A stretch of DNA of 64,000 nt from CAYXDO01 sp964463485 (GTDB lineage: Bacteria > Myxococcota > Kuafuiibacteriia > Kuafuiibacteriales > Kuafuiibacteriaceae). The DNA lies in assembly GCA_964463485.1 (NCBI GenBank), contig CAYXDO010000046.1, forward strand, positions 1 through 64,000, in the 5' to 3' direction. A model generated the notes under the pieces. That model was not told the origin of the DNA. It was given only the letters and a program-made list of their open reading frames with translations, and did not search any database. The translations under genes and the position numbers were made by a program. Below, piece by piece: positions 9,279 to 18,323 of this stretch (the first letter of the stretch is position 1; each line of letters starts with the position of its first letter).

Positions 9279-12200
9279 GTAGGATCGAAGAGGACGTCCT
9301 CGCCGAGGACAGGCGAGCGAGGAGTCTCATTCGGACTCAGCTCGACCGTTGTTTCATCGTCGAAGCCGCGGCGGGCACCGGCAAGACGACCGAGCTGATC
9401 GCGCGCCTGGTGGCGGTGCTTCGGAACGGAGTCACCACGGTCGACCGGATCGCGGCGGTCACCTTCACCCGCAAGGCCGCGGGCGAGCTCAAGCTGCGGC
9501 TGCGGCAGGAGCTGGACTCGGCGCGAGCAGGGATCGAAGTGAGCTCCGAGGAGCGTGTCTCGCTCGAGCACGCGATCAGTCACCTCGAGGAGGCTCGAGT
9601 CGGTACGATTCACTCGTTCTGCGCAGAGATCCTCCGGCAGCGCCCAGTCGAAGCTCGGGTCGACCCCGCGTTCGAGGAGCTCACCGAGGATCAAGCCAAG
9701 GCGATGTTCGATTCCGTGTTGCGGAGGTTTCTCGAAGAGAAGCTCGAGTCGCTGCCGGAAGGTCTGTTGAGACTCTCGCGGCGGCCTCCCGAGGGGAGAA
9801 ATCCAGAGAACCTCACACTCATCGATCGGATCTCCGAGGCCGCGTGGTCGCTCGCGGAGTGGCGCGACTTCCCGGCGCCGTGGCGTCGGGACCCATTCGA
9901 GCGCGAGCCCCGCATCCGAGCCCTGATCGAGCGGGCCAAACAGCTAGCAGGCTACGTTCGAAGGATTCCCCAGAAGAGCCCGCTCGTGACTTGGCTGGGT
10001 TCGATCGCTGATTTCAGCGCCTGGCTGAGCCGGCACGAAGAGGTGGCCAGCGATCTCGATGTGCTCGAGGCCAAGCTCGTCGAGCTCTCGCGCCAGGTTC
10101 CGCCTCAGAAGACGGGCAGGGCCAAGGAAGCGGCCCCGGGCCTTCCAACCGAGAAGGTGGTCAGCGAGGCGCGGTCTTTCCTCGACGAGCTGTCGCTGTT
10201 CTGCAGGGACGCCGCGGCCGACCTGGCGGCGTTGCTCCATGACGAGCTGCTCGAGGTCGTGGGTCGTTATCAGGACGAGAAGCGACGCACCGGGCGCGTA
10301 GACTTCGTCGACCTGCTCGTACTCACCCGTGATTTGGTGCGTGATCACCCGGAGACTCGCAAGCACCTCTCCGAGAGAATCAGTCACCTGTTCGTGGATG
10401 AATTCCAGGACACCGACCCTCTTCAGGTGGAGATCCTGCTGCTTCTGGCAGCCGACGACATCGAAGAGAAGGATTGGCGCAAGTCCCGCCCGATCCCAGG
10501 GAAGCTCTTCGTCGTCGGCGATCCAAAGCAGTCCATTTATCGGTTTCGGCGAGCCGACTTGGAGCTCTACCACGAGGTCAAGAGCGCGCTGATCGAGCGC
10601 GGCGTGACTCACGTGAAGCTGACCAGGAGCTTTCGAGGGACCCACCCCCTTCAATCGCTCGTCAACGCGGCCTTCGAGCGGCGCATGCGGGCCGACGCTC
10701 GAGTGGGTCAAGCGGCCTACGTGCCGCTGGCCGGCGGGCCTGCTGCCCACCTCCCGACCTCGGCCGTCGTGCTCCCGATCGGCAAGCCCTTCGGGTACAA
10801 AGGCGACGTCACGGTCGCTCAATTCAACTCGGAGCTCCCGCGTACCGTCGCTTCCTTCGTAGAGTGGCTGGTCTCGGAGAGTGGATGGCAAGTCCGGGAC
10901 CCTGCGGACCCAGCTCAGCTCGTGCCCGTGCTGCCCCGCCACGTGTGCCTGCTGTTCAGTCGGTTCATGAATTTCGGGAACGACTTTACGCGTGAGTTCG
11001 TTCGCGAGCTCGAGCTTCGAGGGATTTCTCATCTCTTGGTGGGGTCTCGCTCCTTTCACCGCCGCGAGGAGGTCGAGACCTTGCGCGCCGCCGCGACCGC
11101 CATCGAGTGGCCGGAGGACGACCTGGCGATCTACGCGACCCTCCGCGGAGCGTTGTTCGCGTTGCCTGATGACTTGCTGTTCGTCTATCAACGAGTCTGC
11201 GGATCTCTCGATCCCTTTCGGCCGCGCCCGACCGATCGCCCGGATCTAGAAGACGTGAGTCGGGCCCTCGACGTCCTGAGTGCGTTGCACCGGAAGAGAA
11301 ATTTTCGATCGGTCGCGGAGACACTCTCCGAGCTCCTCGAGATCACTCGAGCTCACGCGGGCTTTGCGCTGAGGCCGGCCGGCGATCAAGTGCTGGCGAA
11401 CGTGCTTCGCGTGATCGACCTCGCGCGCTCGTACGAAGCCCAAGGTGGGTTGTCGTTTCGCGGCTTCGTCGAGATGTTGTCGGCGGAGGCCGAGCGTGTG
11501 CGCACCGTCGAGTCGCCGGTGATCGAAGACGGCGTGGAGGGCGTTCGGCTCATGACCGTTCACAGCGCCAAGGGTCTCGAGTTTCCGGTGGTGGTCCTGG
11601 TCGACGCGGCGAACGCCGTGGCTCGCGACCGACCCACACGAAGTGTGGACACGCGAGCGGGGCGCTGTGTGCAACGGCTGGTCGACCTGACGCCCATCGA
11701 GCTCTCGGAAGCCGCCTCGGTCGAGGTGGCGCGAGACGGCGCGGAGTCTCTGCGGTTGGCCTACGTGGCCTCGACGCGGGCGAAAGACCTGCTGGTCCTG
11801 CCGTGGGTGGGCGTCGAGTTCGATCGGTCCAGCTGGGTCAGGCCGCTCGTCGACGTACTCATGCCGGAGTCTGGGGAGTGGGATGACGGTGCTTCGGTGC
11901 CCGGGGTCCCGAGGTTCGGGGACGAGTCGATCCTCGCCTGGCCGCAAGCGCCTGGAAGGTCGGTGAGGCCTGGGGCGTATCGGTTGGGTGAGGTCGAGAC
12001 GGTCTGGTGGGACCCTGAGTTGTTGGCGCGAAGCCCTGAAGACTCGGTGGGCCTGGAGCACGTCGAGCTCCTCGTGAGCAAGGGCAACGAGCTCGCCGCT
12101 CAGGAGGCTTCGGACGAATACACGAGATTCCTGGAAGAGCGAAGCGAGGACTTGGCGCGGGGTCACGAGCCGAGCGCGAGGCCCTTCAACCCGACCCACA

Positions 12201-12715
12201 CCGAGCTCGATCCGCCGCGATACTCACCTCGTGTAGAGATCGTCACTCTGCCGATCAAAAAACATCGACCCGGGGGGCGGAGGTTCGGGACGTTGGTGCA
12301 CACCATCTTGGCGCATAGCCAGCTCGACGCGGATCGCGAGGAGATTTCGAGACTCGCGTATGTCCACGGAGCCGCGCTCGGGGCGACCGCAGACGAGGTC
12401 AGATCCTCGGTCGACCCGGTGATGACCGCGTTGTCGCACTCTCTGTTCGAACGGGCCCGATCCGCCGAGGAGGTCCGTCGGGAGTGGCCGTTCGTGCTCG
12501 ACGTCTCCGAGCTCGAGCTGGCGGAAGGGGACCTGCTCGAAGGCTCCATCGACCTCGCGTTTCTCGAGAGCGGCGTTTGGCACGTGATCGACTACAAGAC
12601 CGACCCGAGCTTGGATGAGGCGCTCGGTGAGTACCGTCGGCAGGTGAGATGGTACATGTACGCAGTATCCAAGATGAGCGGGCACAGCGCGAACGGCTGG
12701 ATACTGAGAGTGTGA
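9275..12715 (+). CDS. addA: AddA-like UvrD-family helicase/nuclease
   Basis: A 1146-residue SF1A helicase with a C-terminal nuclease, paired with the upstream AddB-like protein for RecBCD-type resection. Walker A is AAAGTGKTTE (about 31-40), followed by VTFTRKAAGELK. Walker B is in LFVDEFQDTDP, with VGDPKQSIYRFRRAD, TRSFRG, VRLMTVHSAKGLEFPVVVL and RLAYVASTRAKDLL. The C-terminal nuclease has GTLVHTIL, then IDYKTD (Asp1106, Lys1108) and the QVRWYMYAV helix. All helicase motifs are intact. The ATGA overlap with addB implies a 1:1 product ratio. A palindromic repeat and a broken vapBC module lie downstream. Confidence 0.9.
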   Translation: MSRIEEDVLAEDRRARSLIRTQLDRCFIVEAAAGTGKTTELIARLVAVLRNGVTTVDRIAAVTFTRKAAGELKLRLRQELDSARAGIEVSSEERVSLEHAISHLEEARVGTIHSFCAEILRQRPVEARVDPAFEELTEDQAKAMFDSVLRRFLEEKLESLPEGLLRLSRRPPEGRNPENLTLIDRISEAAWSLAEWRDFPAPWRRDPFEREPRIRALIERAKQLAGYVRRIPQKSPLVTWLGSIADFSAWLSRHEEVASDLDVLEAKLVELSRQVPPQKTGRAKEAAPGLPTEKVVSEARSFLDELSLFCRDAAADLAALLHDELLEVVGRYQDEKRRTGRVDFVDLLVLTRDLVRDHPETRKHLSERISHLFVDEFQDTDPLQVEILLLLAADDIEEKDWRKSRPIPGKLFVVGDPKQSIYRFRRADLELYHEVKSALIERGVTHVKLTRSFRGTHPLQSLVNAAFERRMRADARVGQAAYVPLAGGPAAHLPTSAVVLPIGKPFGYKGDVTVAQFNSELPRTVASFVEWLVSESGWQVRDPADPAQLVPVLPRHVCLLFSRFMNFGNDFTREFVRELELRGISHLLVGSRSFHRREEVETLRAAATAIEWPEDDLAIYATLRGALFALPDDLLFVYQRVCGSLDPFRPRPTDRPDLEDVSRALDVLSALHRKRNFRSVAETLSELLEITRAHAGFALRPAGDQVLANVLRVIDLARSYEAQGGLSFRGFVEMLSAEAERVRTVESPVIEDGVEGVRLMTVHSAKGLEFPVVVLVDAANAVARDRPTRSVDTRAGRCVQRLVDLTPIELSEAASVEVARDGAESLRLAYVASTRAKDLLVLPWVGVEFDRSSWVRPLVDVLMPESGEWDDGASVPGVPRFGDESILAWPQAPGRSVRPGAYRLGEVETVWWDPELLARSPEDSVGLEHVELLVSKGNELAAQEASDEYTRFLEERSEDLARGHEPSARPFNPTHTELDPPRYSPRVEIVTLPIKKHRPGGRRFGTLVHTILAHSQLDADREEISRLAYVHGAALGATADEVRSSVDPVMTALSHSLFERARSAEEVRREWPFVLDVSELELAEGDLLEGSIDLAFLESGVWHVIDYKTDPSLDEALGEYRRQVRWYMYAVSKMSGHSANGWILRV

Positions 12716-12975
12716 ACGCTCGAGCGTCTCATCGGCATCCGGCCCTCCTGGACCTGTGGGAGGCATCTTGCATCCGGCCCTCCGGCCCTGGGAGCGCAGG
12801 CATCTTGCCTGCGCGTAAGCTTCGCGGACTCGACCTTGCTGGCGATCCATCGAGTCGGACGGCGGCGGCGAACGAAGAGTACGATCCGCCATTGCCGCAG
12901 CTAGGAGCTGGACTTCGCTCGCGGCTGGATCTCAACTCGATTGCCCTGCAGGCACTGAACGCGCATACTGCAGGC
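12716..12975. other. non-coding gap with imperfect repeats
   Basis: Between addA and the orphan antitoxin I see no gene. The stretch holds two copies of catccggccctcc (near 12735 and 12771) and the palindrome at 12794-12814. A chance frame runs through it from addA but has no start signal of its own. Confidence 0.6.
12794..12814. repeat. palindromic dispersed repeat (CAGGCA/TGCCTG core)
   Basis: A perfect 9-base inverted repeat, gcgcaggca and tgcctgcgc, with a three-base loop. The core recurs as a longer hairpin at 18261-18285. It could work as a weak terminator after addA. Similar short palindromes are scattered through many large genomes. Confidence 0.7.
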
Positions 12976-12984
12976 ATGCAGTAT
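12965..12984. promoter_or_regulatory. inverted repeat over the vapB start codon
   Basis: atactgca and tgcagtat form a perfect 8-base inverted repeat separated by ggca, and the ATG of the antitoxin gene lies in its middle. VapB-type antitoxins repress their own operon by binding such palindromes, so this is a plausible operator; that function is inferred. Confidence 0.45.
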
Positions 12985-13218
12985 ACGCTCCGCAACATCC
13001 CGACAGCCGTGGATGCGCTCTTGCGTCGTCGCGCTCGCGATGAAGGCAAGAGCCTCAACGTGGTCGCGCTCGAGACCCTCGTCCGAGGGCTCGGTCTCGC
13101 CGGTGCGCCGGTCAAGCACCGGGATCTCTCCGACGTCGCGGGCACCTGGCAGCGCGATAAAGCGATCGACGACGCGCTCGCTGATCAGCGCCACGTCGAC
13201 CTGGACCTCTGGAGGTGA
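12976..13218 (+). CDS. VapB/FitA-like antitoxin (orphan)
   Basis: An 80-residue protein with the N-terminal ribbon-helix-helix-like opening MQYTLRNIPTAVDALLRRRA and the helix KSLNVVALETLVRGL. Its C-terminal tail (HRDLSDVAGTW to DLDLWR) is typical of antitoxins that wrap around a PIN-domain toxin. The start is the ATG at 12976, within an inverted repeat. The next frame begins at 13215, overlapping the stop, exactly where vapC should lie, but only its first codons survive. The antitoxin therefore appears to have lost its toxin. It may persist as an anti-addiction gene or regulator. Confidence 0.8.
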   Translation: MQYTLRNIPTAVDALLRRRARDEGKSLNVVALETLVRGLGLAGAPVKHRDLSDVAGTWQRDKAIDDALADQRHVDLDLWR

Positions 13219-13256
13219 GGCTCGCGCTGGACACCAATCACCTGGCCACCGGTATT
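13215..13256 (+). pseudogene. vapC toxin remnant (5' end only)
   Basis: A GTG at 13215 overlaps the antitoxin stop and reads VRLALDTNHLATG, the usual opening of a PIN-domain VapC toxin, including the first catalytic Asp. After about 14 codons the resemblance ends and the sequence runs into the 3' end of the convergent GT39-like gene (stop at 13261). The rest of the roughly 130-residue toxin is absent, so the deletion or insertion point lies near 13250-13260. Confidence 0.65.
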
Positions 13257-13260
13257 CGCG

Positions 13261-14718
13261 TCAAGGCGTGTCCGGGGCCTTCAGAAACACGACGAACTCA
13301 CCGACTGTCGCGGTCGCCGCAAATCCGAGGCCTCCGCTGACGAGTGACTGATACTCCGCGTCCGCGACGTCGCGGAGGGCGCCGTCAATGACCACCACCA
13401 CTGCGTCGTCAGCGATGTTCTCGGTTCGGAGCGACCAGATGGGCTTCCACGGAAGCTCGGGCGGCACGTAGACGTAATACGATGAGACTACGCTGCCCGA
13501 CCTTCCAGCGCCGAGCTTCGAGAGCAACTCACCGACGCGCACCTTCGGCTCCGTGAAATTGCGTTCGACGACCTGTGAGTCCAAAACAACTTCGTCGCTC
13601 ATCATCGGAAAGTCTTTCGCGGCGAAGACGAGCGTCGCGATCGCTCCGAGCATCCATCGTGCTCGCACCGACCACGTGGGGTCGAAGAGCGCGGCGACGC
13701 CCACGAAGAGGAGCGGCCACATACCCGGCATCGCATAACGCGGCATGGCCAGCGACACCGTCGTCACGGCGTACCCGAGATAGAACAGCCCGAAGGCGGC
13801 GATCGGTCGAAGGCCGATCGTCAACTTTGCAGTGACCAAGCGCCAGATTCCGACGACGACCAAGAAGGCTCCGGACCAACCCAGCCCGCGGGCTCCGAGT
13901 AACACTCCGAGCCACGCGCCTCGTCCGGCGCCGTCATGTCGATTGCGCTGATTCTGAGTCACGAAACCTTGAATCGTTCCCCTCGGAGAGAGGACGAGCA
14001 GCGGATTCACCATCGTGAATACGGCCAAAAACAGGAGGCCGTGGAGAATGACGCGGCGAATGGCTCGCGGAAGGTCTCTCCGATCTTCGATCAGAATCGT
14101 GCCCGCGATGATGACCATGATGAAGGCACCCACGAGCTTGGTGCCAGCCGACAAGCCAGCCAACACCGTCGCTCCGGCGAGGAGCCACTTGCTGCGTCTC
14201 ACCACGTAGAGTCCCAACAAGGCCAGGGAGCCGTGGTCGAAGAGTACGAGCAGAGCGTCCGGATGGACCCGCGCTGCCCAGAGCGCGGTTTCGGGGTGTA
14301 GCGACAAGGCGAGACAAAAGACGGCTGCGGCGGGCGGGCTGCCGCTCGCGTACGCAAACCCAAAATAGGTCGCGAGCATCGCCAAAATCATCGAAATCAA
14401 GGAAAGCGCTCGCGTCGCGCGGACGGATGTTTCTACGTCCGGACCCACCGCGGCACGCACCGCTGCGACGGCGTATGGGTAGAGGCCCGGGTAGACGCCG
14501 ACGGAATGATACAGGTCTCGCCGCTCGACCATCGCCCAAACTCTCTCGAGGATCAGCGCTTCGTCGTGCATCACGTGTTGCACGATCCGGAGGTTCTTGG
14601 CGCCATCGTCGAGGCGTGGGGCCGCGCGGCAGGCGATCACGGCGGCGCCGCAGACCACCACCAGCAACCCCCCGAGCACGTGGGACCGGGCAGAGCGCTT
14701 GGCTCCTGATGACGTCAC
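13261..14718 (-). CDS. GT39-like membrane glycosyltransferase
   Basis: A 485-residue polytopic membrane protein of the ArnT/dolichyl-phosphate-mannose transferase type (GT39/GT83-like), which moves a sugar from a polyprenyl phosphate on the outer face of the inner membrane. It has about ten hydrophobic segments. An early loop reads HDEALILERVWAM, where this family carries its catalytic acid, and YPGLYPY follows. A soluble C-terminal region of about 100 residues carries no domain I recognise. The start is a GTG at 14718. It is the last gene of a leftward operon after a GT2 and a transglutaminase-like lipoprotein. Donor and acceptor are unknown. Confidence 0.7.
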   Translation of the reverse strand: MTSSGAKRSARSHVLGGLLVVVCGAAVIACRAAPRLDDGAKNLRIVQHVMHDEALILERVWAMVERRDLYHSVGVYPGLYPYAVAAVRAAVGPDVETSVRATRALSLISMILAMLATYFGFAYASGSPPAAAVFCLALSLHPETALWAARVHPDALLVLFDHGSLALLGLYVVRRSKWLLAGATVLAGLSAGTKLVGAFIMVIIAGTILIEDRRDLPRAIRRVILHGLLFLAVFTMVNPLLVLSPRGTIQGFVTQNQRNRHDGAGRGAWLGVLLGARGLGWSGAFLVVVGIWRLVTAKLTIGLRPIAAFGLFYLGYAVTTVSLAMPRYAMPGMWPLLFVGVAALFDPTWSVRARWMLGAIATLVFAAKDFPMMSDEVVLDSQVVERNFTEPKVRVGELLSKLGAGRSGSVVSSYYVYVPPELPWKPIWSLRTENIADDAVVVVIDGALRDVADAEYQSLVSGGLGFAATATVGEFVVFLKAPDTP

Positions 14719-14777
14719 GGTCCTGCCTAACGTGCCTCCCGACCGTCGTCGAGAGAAACTCGGCAGAGGCGCGGAGC

Positions 14778-16139
14778 TCAGGGGGGAGCGCGCCGGAAGT
14801 AGATGAATCGCTGATCGGTGTTGAAAAAGCGCTTGAGCCCCCAGCGCGGAAGAGTTGGGTCGAGCTGAAGGTCCTCGATCGACCCTGTCTCCGGATCATA
14901 CTGCTCGAGCACCATGGGAGGCGCATCCGGATCGATCATGAGTTGCTGGAGTGTTGCGACGTGCAAAGGGACGCCGCGTTCGGTTCGCGCTCCGAGGATC
15001 ACAAGAGTCAGATCGATCCAGACCCATCGATTCAGCTGTTCGTCGAAGTATTCGTTGGTCGCGTGACCGTCCGCCGTCACGACGGGAACGCCGCTTCCTG
15101 GGCGCTCCTTCCCGCGGAGTCGCACGATCCGCGATGCGATCCCGAACGAGGCGGCCGCGCGCGAGTATATCTTTGCGTAATTGTCGCACCAAAGTCGCTC
15201 TTGACCCGCGATCGCGCGACGGTACTGCTCGAACGGCGTTTCGCGGCTCAACTCGTCAGACGGGACCCCATTTTTGGCGCCGACTCCGTTCATGATCGCC
15301 AGCGCCAGCGCACGTGCGCGATCGTGCGTGCTATCGAGGTTGGCCAGCCGCTCGCCCCAGGTTGTCTGTGCGAACTCGATCTCTTCCTCCGTCGCTTCGT
15401 CGAGTACCCAATCGTCGACGGTCGGCGCCGAAAATGGGATCTCACTCCACTCGATCACGATCGCGCCGGCGGACGTTCTGCCGCTCGCGGCATAGTGCTC
15501 CGGGGTGTACAGACGCGCGCTTAGCTGCCTCGGATCGGCTCGTGCTCCGTCGGTGTACACGGCCTGCAACCAGACGGCGAAGTGTACGACGGGGGCACCG
15601 GTGGGCACTTCGACTCGAACTCTCTCGGCCTCGAATCCCATCTCCGGCAGCAACTCTGCTCCATCGACGAGCCCGTAAGCCGCGCCTAGAAATTCCGGTC
15701 GGTCTGATCGAATCGCCAAAACGACCGCGTTTCTTTCGCTGGTCACCTCTACCAGCGACAGCTCGGATTTGGGCGAGTACAGCGAAGCCCAGTCGACACC
15801 CAGCTCGATCGAAACGGGTGGAGCGACAGCGGTCGAAGGCTCGCTCGCCGTCGCCGAAGACGCCGCAGGGTGGGGCGAATCGAAGTGCGAAAGCACCTGC
15901 GGCGAGAGGCTCCCAGGGGCTCCGCGGATCGCTCGCCTCGGTGCCGCTGCGGACCGGTCGACGCGATTGGCCGGTCCTTGTCGCTCGACCGGTTCGACCA
16001 CCTCGTCCTCTTGGACCACACGTGCGCAGCTCCACAGGCAGAGGGTGACGAGCGCGGTGGTGGTGGCGCCCAAGCTGCTACTTCCCATTCCGCCCCATTC
16101 CATCCCAGGCGGCGCGATCCTGCAAACATTGGGTTTCAC
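14778..16139 (-). CDS. transglutaminase-like lipoprotein
   Basis: A 453-residue exported protein. A signal sequence ends in the lipobox LWSC, so a lipid-anchored periplasmic protein is likely. The C-terminal half has a transglutaminase-like triad: Cys318 in LWCDNYAKIYSRAAASFG, His359 in GHATNEYF and Asp376 in WVWIDLT. The N-terminal half is a Pro/Ala-rich linker plus a beta-rich region of unknown fold. The GTG at 16139 overlaps the upstream GT2 stop in GTGA. ATGs at 16103 and 16088 would give a shorter, more typical signal peptide. It sits between two glycosyltransferase genes, suggesting a role in modifying a glycan-linked envelope component. The triad is seen; the reaction (peptidase versus crosslinking) is not known. 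Confidence 0.72.
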   Translation of the reverse strand: MKPNVCRIAPPGMEWGGMGSSSLGATTTALVTLCLWSCARVVQEDEVVEPVERQGPANRVDRSAAAPRRAIRGAPGSLSPQVLSHFDSPHPAASSATASEPSTAVAPPVSIELGVDWASLYSPKSELSLVEVTSERNAVVLAIRSDRPEFLGAAYGLVDGAELLPEMGFEAERVRVEVPTGAPVVHFAVWLQAVYTDGARADPRQLSARLYTPEHYAASGRTSAGAIVIEWSEIPFSAPTVDDWVLDEATEEEIEFAQTTWGERLANLDSTHDRARALALAIMNGVGAKNGVPSDELSRETPFEQYRRAIAGQERLWCDNYAKIYSRAAASFGIASRIVRLRGKERPGSGVPVVTADGHATNEYFDEQLNRWVWIDLTLVILGARTERGVPLHVATLQQLMIDPDAPPMVLEQYDPETGSIEDLQLDPTLPRWGLKRFFNTDQRFIYFRRAPP

Positions 16140-17161
16140 TCGGCTCGAGAAGGACTCGTCGGAGCTTCCGCTCGCCCGTCCAGGGGACCGCGGCTACTCA
16201 TCTGCGGGACCGACGAGATTTCCATGACGAAGGCTTGAAGCAGCAGCTGAATTCCAACCAGGAGCGGCAAGCCGGCGATCATGACCTGGCCCGCCGTGGT
16301 GGCATGGCCCGTCGCTATCGAGCGAACCCAGTAGGTCGCCCCAAAACCCGCGCCGAACAGGACGAGCGGCGTGCCCAAGAGCAGAAACAGCGCGACGGCC
16401 GTGAAGTCGGCCACGAAGTGCTTCTGCCAGATTCGCCAGACCATCGAGGCGAGGAGGCGAAACGGAAAGGTGAAGAGCGCGTGAGAGACTCGGAGCGAGC
16501 TGGTCTCTTCGCCGTACCTTGCGGGCATTGGAACGTCTCGGACCGCCGCCCCGAGGACGTTCAGCCACACGAGCATCGATGTTTCGAAATAGTAACGGTC
16601 GGCGAGGGAGTCGAAAGGGATCTCCTCGAGCGCTTCCCTGCGAATCGCCGTGAACCCATTCGTAGGGTCGAAGACGTTCCAATAACCCGCGGCGAATTTC
16701 GTGAGAAAAGAGAGTCCGAGGTTCCCGACTCGTCTCACCAACGGCATGTGGCGCAGCGCTGCGCGGTCCCGAAATCGGTTGCCTTTGGTGTAGTCGGCGT
16801 GCCCGAGCAGTATGGGGCGAATGAGTGCCGGCATGTGATCTGGGTTCATTTGTCCGTCGCCGTCCATCTTCACGGCGATGTCGGCGCCGAGCTCCAGCGC
16901 CTTTTTGTAGCCCGATTTCATGGCTCCTCCGACACCGGTGTTCCTTTCGTGGCGAAGCACATGGACACGAGGATCGACGGTCCGTCGAGCGACCTCGAAC
17001 GTGTCGTCACGGCTCGCGTCATCGACGACTACGACGAGCTCGACGAAATCCGGAACGGTGCGGATCACCGCTTCGAGGTGGGCGCCGACGTTGAATGCCG
17101 GAATGACGACGGCGATCCGCGCCGAGAGAGGGTCGGCGCGGCGGGCGAGCGCGGTCGGCAC
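16136..17161 (-). CDS. GT2 family glycosyltransferase (polyprenyl-phosphate type)
   Basis: A 341-residue inverting glycosyltransferase. The GT-A domain shows VVIPAFNVGAHLEAVI, VVVVDDASRDDT, GVGGAMKSGYKKAL and the metal-binding MDGDGQMNPDHMP. FETSMLVWLN and GEETSSLRV follow. Two C-terminal membrane segments (about 250-320) place it with the DPM1/DesK-like enzymes that load a sugar onto a polyprenyl phosphate. The GTG start at 17161 is the best available. It is the first gene of the operon and could make the lipid-linked sugar used by the GT39-like protein; this pairing is inferred from order. Confidence 0.85.
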   Translation of the reverse strand: MPTALARRADPLSARIAVVIPAFNVGAHLEAVIRTVPDFVELVVVVDDASRDDTFEVARRTVDPRVHVLRHERNTGVGGAMKSGYKKALELGADIAVKMDGDGQMNPDHMPALIRPILLGHADYTKGNRFRDRAALRHMPLVRRVGNLGLSFLTKFAAGYWNVFDPTNGFTAIRREALEEIPFDSLADRYYFETSMLVWLNVLGAAVRDVPMPARYGEETSSLRVSHALFTFPFRLLASMVWRIWQKHFVADFTAVALFLLLGTPLVLFGAGFGATYWVRSIATGHATTAGQVMIAGLPLLVGIQLLLQAFVMEISSVPQMSSRGPLDGRAEAPTSPSRAE

Positions 17162-17250
17162 GCGGCTGCTTGGCTCATGGGCACGCCAAGATCAACGCTC
17201 ACGCTGATCGTTTGCTGTACTTCGCCGCGGACCTCGACTAGAGGCGCGGC

Positions 17251-18174
17251 ATGACGATCCATCGTTTTCGGAGGGTCCGTTCGGGCCTCTCGATCTCAGC
17301 GGCGACTCTCATGCTCGCGTGCGATTCACCTTCGAAGCCGGCCGCGCCGAGCACGCCTCCGCAGAGCGCGGCGCCCGCGACGCCCGCCAAGCCCGCGGGC
17401 CCGGCCATGCCCGGGATGGTCCCCGCACCGCCGGACGTCGCTGCAGCGCCCGCGGATGCTGCCAAGACTCCTTCTGGGCTCGCGTCGAAGGTCATGAAGC
17501 CTGGTATGGGTACCGTGCACCCGAAGGCGGCCGATTCCGTCAAAGTCCACTACACGGGTTGGACCACGGACGGGCGAATGTTCGATAGCTCGGTGGTGCG
17601 CGGCTCGCCCGCGACCTTTCCGCTCGACCAAGTGATCAAGGGCTGGACCGAGGGCGTGCAGCTCATGGTGGAGGGCGAGACTCGGCGGTTCTGGATTCCG
17701 TCGGCCCTCGCCTACGGGGACACTCCGTCGCGACCGGGCGCTCCGGTCGGGATGTTGGTGTTCGACGTCGAGCTGCTCTCGATTACGCCGGCGCCTCCTG
17801 GGCTCGACGTACCGTCGGACGTCGCGGCAGCGCCGGCGGACGCGAAGAAGACCGCGTCCGGGCTCGTCTACAAGTCACTGAAGGCTGGGTCGGGACCCAA
17901 GCCGAAGGCCTCCGACATGGTCAAGGTCCACTACTCGGGATGGACGACGAACGGACAGATGTTCGACTCGTCGGTGCGCCGCGGTCAGCCCGCCACTTTT
18001 CCGCTGAACGGAGTCATCAAGGGTTGGACGGAGGGCGTCCAACTCATGAGTGTCGGGGAGAAGACCAGATTCTGGATTCCTGCGGGCCTGGCCTACGGAG
18101 AGAATCCGGGCGGCGGTCGACCCGGTGGCATGCTCGTGTTCGACATCGAGCTCCTCGAGATCTTGAAGCAGTAG
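17251..18174 (+). CDS. tandem-FKBP peptidyl-prolyl isomerase lipoprotein
   Basis: A 307-residue exported protein. Lipobox LMLAC places the modified Cys at residue 24. A Pro/Ala-rich linker (25-65) is followed by two FKBP domains of about 110 residues (roughly 68-178 and 188-307). Each has VKVHYTGW or VKVHYSGW, DGRMFDSSV or NGQMFDSSV, VIKGWTEGVQLM, RFWIP, LAYG, and a final VFDVELL or VFDIELL. The domains are closely similar, so this is an internal duplication. Active-site aromatics are present in both. It probably acts as a folding helper for envelope proteins. It is divergent from the GT2 operon with a 90-base gap. Confidence 0.9.
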   Translation: MTIHRFRRVRSGLSISAATLMLACDSPSKPAAPSTPPQSAAPATPAKPAGPAMPGMVPAPPDVAAAPADAAKTPSGLASKVMKPGMGTVHPKAADSVKVHYTGWTTDGRMFDSSVVRGSPATFPLDQVIKGWTEGVQLMVEGETRRFWIPSALAYGDTPSRPGAPVGMLVFDVELLSITPAPPGLDVPSDVAAAPADAKKTASGLVYKSLKAGSGPKPKASDMVKVHYSGWTTNGQMFDSSVRRGQPATFPLNGVIKGWTEGVQLMSVGEKTRFWIPAGLAYGENPGGGRPGGMLVFDIELLEILKQ

Positions 18175-18260
18175 GGCCTCGCTCGAGGCAGGGTCCGCTT
18201 GGGGCCGCTGGCAGTTGCCTGCGACTACTCACACCTGCGGAAATCGACCTGGTCCGGTGA

Positions 18261-18285
18261 GGCCGCAGGCAAGGCGCCTGCGGCC
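18261..18285. terminator. perfect hairpin between convergent genes
   Basis: ggccgcaggc and gcctgcggcc form a perfect 10-base stem with a 5-base loop between the FKBP gene and the convergent small-protein gene. There is no T-run, so it is either a factor-assisted bidirectional terminator or a member of the dispersed CAGGCA-core repeat also seen at 12794-12814. Confidence 0.5.
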
Positions 18286-18293
18286 CCAGGGCA

Positions 18294-18323
18294 GAGTCAG
18301 ATCGAGTCAGATCGAGTCAGATC
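18294..18323. repeat. 10-base tandem repeat
   Basis: Three perfect copies of gagtcagatc. The array overlaps the last codons and stop of the leftward gene that ends at 18317, so variation in copy number could change that protein's C terminus. Confidence 0.85.

Noticed and set aside
12649..12975. An upstream extension of the vapB frame
   Set aside because: The extra residues read through a palindrome and repeats; the ATG at 12976 gives the normal antitoxin start.
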